Positions 4,814 through 7,037 of a stretch of 7,037 nucleotides of DNA are shown here, one piece after another. Origin of the DNA: Affinibrenneria salicis (lineage in GTDB: Bacteria; Pseudomonadota; Gammaproteobacteria; Enterobacterales; Enterobacteriaceae). Where the stretch lies: the NCBI RefSeq assembly GCF_008710095.1, contig NZ_VYKJ01000034.1:1-7037 (forward strand), written 5' to 3'. A program made the position numbers and the translations under genes. Below the pieces are notes generated by a model. That model was not told where the DNA came from. It did no database searches and saw only the letters and a list, made by a program, of their open reading frames with translations. The first letter of the stretch is position 1. Each line of letters opens with the position of its first letter.

Positions 4814-5715
4814 GTTATTAACCACAAGATTTCTTTAAACCTTATCAAACCTCTTTCTGCTTGCTGGTAAATACCTGTTCCAGGCTTCCCGTGATTAATC
4901 ACTTGCTCAAATTCTCGGATCGCTCTTTTCGTTTGAGATATAGTCTCAGTCATAATTTTAGAGTTATTTTCCATACCTTTAATGGCTTTATCTACCTCTT
5001 TTAAAACTTTACGGTCATTTGCCATTTCACCCCACCTAAACCACTGACCGTCATTACCTAGCCTTGCTTCAGATACTTTTCTTCCATTAACAAAAACATC
5101 AGCATGGGGGCCTTTAACAAGGACATCATCACGGTATGGTTGCATTTTTACAGTACAACCAGCCAAACCCAACGGGTCGATCCACGTCAGCGGATTCGGT
5201 GCGTAAGCGTAGTTGTTTAATCCACCAAGTAGCCCTATCGGGTCCGGCTGGGTAAACCGCCCGTACTGCGGGTCGTAGTACCTGAGCAGGTTATAATGCA
5301 GGCCGGTTTCCCGGTCAAGGTATTGTCCCTGAAATCTCAGATTTTGCGGGCCGTTCAGCCGGCCGGGGTGGCTTTCATATTCAGTTTCGCCCCAGTCGCT
5401 GAATCGGCCGCGCCACACCGTGTCGCCCTGTTCATCCGTCATCCCGAGCGGCAGGCCGGTGTGGAAGTAATACACCGTGTCGCGGCCGGCGCGGTGGTCG
5501 ACCCGCGCCAGCGGCTCGTAACTGTCTTCGCTGCAGAGATAGCGGATGTTGCTGTCCGGCGTGCGGCTGCTCTGCCCGCCCGCCAGCCTCATTCCGCTCC
5601 ACAGGAAGGTGATGACCTCCGCATCGGCGCCGGCCTCGCCGTGACGGTGCAGGATTTTGTGCGTGCGCCGGCCCAGTGCGTCGTAGCGGTATTCGGGGCG
5701 GCCCTCCAGAGGAGG
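4810..5715 (-). CDS. Orphan Rhs core and tail fragment with unrecognised toxin tip
   Basis: The longest Rhs fragment in the window: 301 residues from the TAG at 5718-5716, with internal Met codons including 5592. It starts PPLEGRPEYRYDALGRR and runs without a break through [69 protein letters not shown] and RYYDPQ to DPIGLLGG and DPLGL, with 18 residues between the DPxG motifs. This is the part of Rhs that closes the shell and carries the self-cleavage region. The tip, about 117 residues, starts AGCTVKMQPYRDDVLVKG, contains GPHADVFVNGRKVSEARLG and WFRWGEM, and ends with a long charged helical stretch. I do not recognise its activity. With no Rhs N-terminus, it is probably a stored tip. The next gene overlaps by ATGA and is its likely immunity gene. 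Confidence 0.82.
   Translation of the reverse strand, partial: PPLEGRPEYRYDALGRRTHKILHRHGEAGADAEVITFLWSGMRLAGGQSSRTPDSNIRYLCSEDSYEPLARVDHRAGRDTVYYFHTGLPLGMTDEQGDTVWRGRFSDWGETEYESHPGRLNGPQNLRFQGQYLDRETGLHYNLLRYYDPQYGRFTQPDPIGLLGGLNNYAYAPNPLTWIDPLGLAGCTVKMQPYRDDVLVKGPHADVFVNGRKVSEARLGNDGQWFRWGEMANDRKVLKEVDKAIKGMENNSKIMTETISQTKRAIREFEQVINHGKPGTGIYQQAERGLIRFKEILWLIT
5164..5715 (-). repeat. Rhs core/tail direct repeat, fullest copy
   Basis: This stretch is the reference copy of a repeated Rhs sequence. Parts recur near-identically at 1-201 (matching 5533-5715), 2365-2725 (with a 191-base deletion) and 6852-7037 (tail part only). A shorter, diverged match covers 1212-1325 and 3820-3933. All copies have the same orientation. 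Such homology just before the toxin is where recombination can exchange tips. Confidence 0.88.
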
Positions 5716-5746
5716 CTACCACCCGCCGACGAGAACGTTGATTATG
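5716..5746 (+). other. Conserved junction between the Rhs fragment start and symE start
   Basis: ACCACCCGCCGACGAGAACG, then TTGATT and ATG. Nearly the same bases lie at 202-232 and 2726-2756. Here the 5' limit of each long Rhs fragment (its TAG) is about 28 bases from the symE ATG. The conservation suggests these units were copied together. The interval could hold the symE ribosome binding site and, on the other strand, an antisense regulator, but I see no clear promoter. Confidence 0.6.
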
Positions 5747-6076
5747 GCTGACGCGCATTCTTCGCCAGATACCACCGTTTTTAAAATCTCTCAGCCGGCG
5801 CGCTATCAGCGTGTCGGCTACCGGCCCGACAGGAGCGGACACCTCCACGCCCGCCATCAATATCAGCGGCAAGTGGCTACAGGAAGCCGGGTTCAGCACC
5901 GGGCAGTCGCTTAAGCTGCGCGTCATGCCGGGCTGCCTCGTCTTACCGTGCTGGATATTCGGGAGCTGTGGCGTTGTCTGAGGGGGCTCAGCCGGGAGCC
6001 GTTCGATGAACACGCCGCCGCCGACTGGCTTAACTGCTTTCCCGGCGGTCTGGAACGGGCAAGGAATAATGCGTAA
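5744..6076 (+). pseudogene. symE-like pseudogene with two compensating frameshifts
   Basis: It starts MADAHSSPDTTVFKISQ, then RYQRVGYRPDR. Near 5834 the sequence has AGGAGCGGACACC where the 3907 copy has AGGGGCGACACC, a one-base gain that shifts the frame. Near 5943, CTCGTCTTACCGTG stands for CTCGTCATCACCGTG, a one-base loss that restores it. The stretch between, covering the conserved AINISGKWLQEAGFSTGQ core, is thus misread. The end returns to frame: TVLDIRELW, FDEHAAADWLNCFPGGLERA, with TAA at 6074-6076. With the core lost it is very unlikely to be a functional SymE. Its start region is the best reference for the conserved symE 5' end. Confidence 0.82.
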
Positions 6077-6099
6077 ATAGCCTCAATTGAGTGGCAGAT

Positions 6100-6145
6100 A
6101 ATAATAAGCCGGAAGGATCATCGCGATCTCTTCCGGCTATTATTA
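6100..6145. terminator. Bidirectional terminator-like hairpin
   Basis: GCCGGAAG (6108-6115) pairs with CTTCCGGC (6130-6137), with an inner GATC/GATC pair around ATCGC and A/T-rich outer arms. It lies between the convergent symE pseudogene and the second barstar gene. Same core stem as the hairpin at 3087-3129. Confidence 0.75.
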
Positions 6146-6156
6146 TCAATGCAAAC

Positions 6157-6489
6157 TTACTTAATAAAACATAATAAAATTGCTGGCTCTAATCCTTTGA
6201 ACTGATATTTGTAGTTAACATATTCCACAATATGTATTATTGAATCCTTTAATTTCACGTCAGCGCTAGAGAAATTTTTTATATTTAAAGACAAACAGCC
6301 ATCTTCACTAACATTTACCTTTATCATCCCTTCATCTGGATATCTAACTCCAAACATGCAATCAATAACAGCATCTATATTTCTTCCAAAAAAATCAGGA
6401 AAACCAAGCTTAAGTGATAATTCATCATATAGTTCGTCTACGGTCTTTATAGACGAAAAATTTAAAGTTATAGACTTTTCCACTCGCAT
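6157..6489 (-). CDS. Barstar-family immunity protein (Rhs toxin antidote), copy 2
   Basis: A 110-residue protein beginning [11 protein letters not shown], with the barstar signature LGFPDFFGRNIDAVIDCM at about residues 28-45. Both Asp residues of the barnase-binding helix are kept (Asp39 and Asp43 here, matching Asp35 and Asp39 of barstar); the Trp between them is Ile. The start at 6489 is preferred to an ATG at 6498 because GGGGGATGG (6503-6495) can serve as its ribosome binding site and because its ATG overlaps the toxin's TAA as TAATG, the same arrangement as at 852. It would neutralise the RNase tip encoded just upstream. Clearly related to the copy at 526-852. Confidence 0.9.
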   Translation of the reverse strand: MRVEKSITLNFSSIKTVDELYDELSLKLGFPDFFGRNIDAVIDCMFGVRYPDEGMIKVNVSEDGCLSLNIKNFSSADVKLKDSIIHIVEYVNYKYQFKGLEPAILLCFIK

Positions 6490-7037
6490 TATTTCCATCC
6501 CCCGAGATTGATTTCCACGAAAGAATCATAATGATCATGACTATAGTAGGCACGGCCTGTTTTGCTATCAACAACTATTCTTCGTGCTCCATTAGTCCCT
6601 ACATCTGGTGTTTTCACTGTCCATTCCCTATATGGGCCACTACCTGTATCTAAACGCTGACTATTTGGATTTCCCACAGTATGGGTGTTACTGAAAGGAG
6701 TTCCATCATTTGAATAACGGGGTTTATTCAATTTAATTCTATCTACGGTATTTTGAAGTTCGCGCATGTCTCTTTTTGTCATGCTGTGACCCCATTTATC
6801 TTTAATTGATGCATGGAGTTGCTTTGGATTCTTTGCAAAATGAGTACATTTCAGCCCAAGCGGATCGATCCAAGATAACGGATTAGGCGCGTACTGGTAT
6901 AGATTGATCCCCCCCGCCAGCCCTATCGGGTCCGGCTGGGTAAACCGCCCGCACTGCGGGTCGTAGTACCTGAACAGGTTATAATGCAGGCCGGTTTCCC
7001 GGTCAAGGTACTGTCCCTGAAATCGCAGATTTTGCGG
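6489..7037 (-). CDS. Rhs C-terminus with barnase/RNase Sa-type ribonuclease tip, copy 2, partial at the right edge
   Basis: The frame is open from the window edge for 182 residues. It begins in the Rhs tail ([29 protein letters not shown]), with DPIGLAGG and WIDPLGL spaced by 18 residues, followed by the tip [18 protein letters not shown]. From an internal Met at 6782 the RNase N1/T1 domain has Glu53 in YREWTV, Arg67-Arg68 in ARRIVV and His84 in [10 protein letters not shown], the catalytic set of RNase Sa and barnase; all are present, so it looks active. Because the frame leaves the window intact, this could be the tip of a full-length working Rhs to the right, or a further orphan fragment; the sequence cannot decide. 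Its barstar gene overlaps the stop codon. Confidence 0.88.
   Translation of the reverse strand, partial: PQNLRFQGQYLDRETGLHYNLFRYYDPQCGRFTQPDPIGLAGGINLYQYAPNPLSWIDPLGLKCTHFAKNPKQLHASIKDKWGHSMTKRDMRELQNTVDRIKLNKPRYSNDGTPFSNTHTVGNPNSQRLDTGSGPYREWTVKTPDVGTNGARRIVVDSKTGRAYYSHDHYDSFVEINLGGWK

Noticed and set aside
5296..5751. A 151-codon plus-strand frame
   Set aside because: Antisense shadow of the GC-rich Rhs core; no family features, and the opposite strand has clear Rhs motifs.
5432..6013. A 193-codon minus-strand frame, rich in Arg and Pro
   Set aside because: It reads the Rhs core in a wrong frame and antisense to symE; the true Rhs frame with YD-repeat motifs covers the same bases. A similar shadow lies at 2556-2771.
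1..7037. Insertion sequence, integrase or CRISPR array explaining the repeats
   Set aside because: No transposase or integrase motifs and no regularly spaced short repeats; the repeated DNA is Rhs tail and symE coding sequence.

Overview
This window is a tandem array of displaced Rhs C-terminal toxin tips and their immunity genes, all on the minus strand, interleaved with symE-like genes on the plus strand. Rhs is a polymorphic toxin with a YD-repeat shell that carries a variable C-terminal toxin. The Rhs sequences, the SymE/AbrB-like genes beside them and the mixed base composition (GC-rich Rhs and symE, strikingly AT-rich toxin tips and immunity genes) suggest a chromosomal rhs locus of an enterobacterium (Enterobacterales). 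The genus cannot be fixed from the sequence. No transposase, RNA gene or CRISPR array was seen.

Read in the minus direction, from the right edge to the left, there are five toxin/immunity cassettes. Cassette 1: a partial Rhs tail entering from beyond the right edge with a barnase/RNase Sa-type tip (6489-7037) and a barstar-type immunity gene (6157-6489). Cassette 2: a 302-codon Rhs fragment with an unrecognised tip (4810-5715) and an unrecognised immunity gene (4412-4813). Cassette 3: a shorter Rhs remnant with a PD-(D/E)XK-like tip broken by an in-frame TAA (3463-3933), followed by an intact candidate immunity gene (3128-3466). Cassette 4: an Rhs tail with a tip that may be ADP-ribosyltransferase-like (1957-2634) and a small immunity gene (1673-1942). 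Cassette 5: a second barnase-type tip (852-1325) with a second barstar (526-852). A sixth Rhs core piece (1-201) runs off the left edge, so the array probably continues.

Between cassettes lie symE-like genes on the opposite strand: one intact (230-454), one with an altered N-terminus (3907-4335), and three broken ones (about 1404-1621, 2754-3078, 5744-6076). The 3' end of each symE faces the 3' end of an immunity gene across a GCCGGAAG/CTTCCGGC hairpin that can act as a terminator. The 5' end of symE abuts the start of the next Rhs fragment. The repeating unit, read on the minus strand, is therefore Rhs tail - toxin - immunity - hairpin - antisense symE.

The Rhs fragments keep the DPxGL-(18)-DPxGL region that precedes the toxin in full-length Rhs, but they lack the N-terminal and most of the core region. 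On established models such orphan tips are a silent reservoir: recombination through the shared Rhs sequence can put a new tip on a full-length Rhs upstream (expected beyond the right edge), while the immunity genes can protect against sibling strains. The general orphan-rhs arrangement is known. The regular alternation with decaying symE copies, two distinct lineages of Rhs tail, and two unassigned toxin/immunity pairs are the parts worth a second look.
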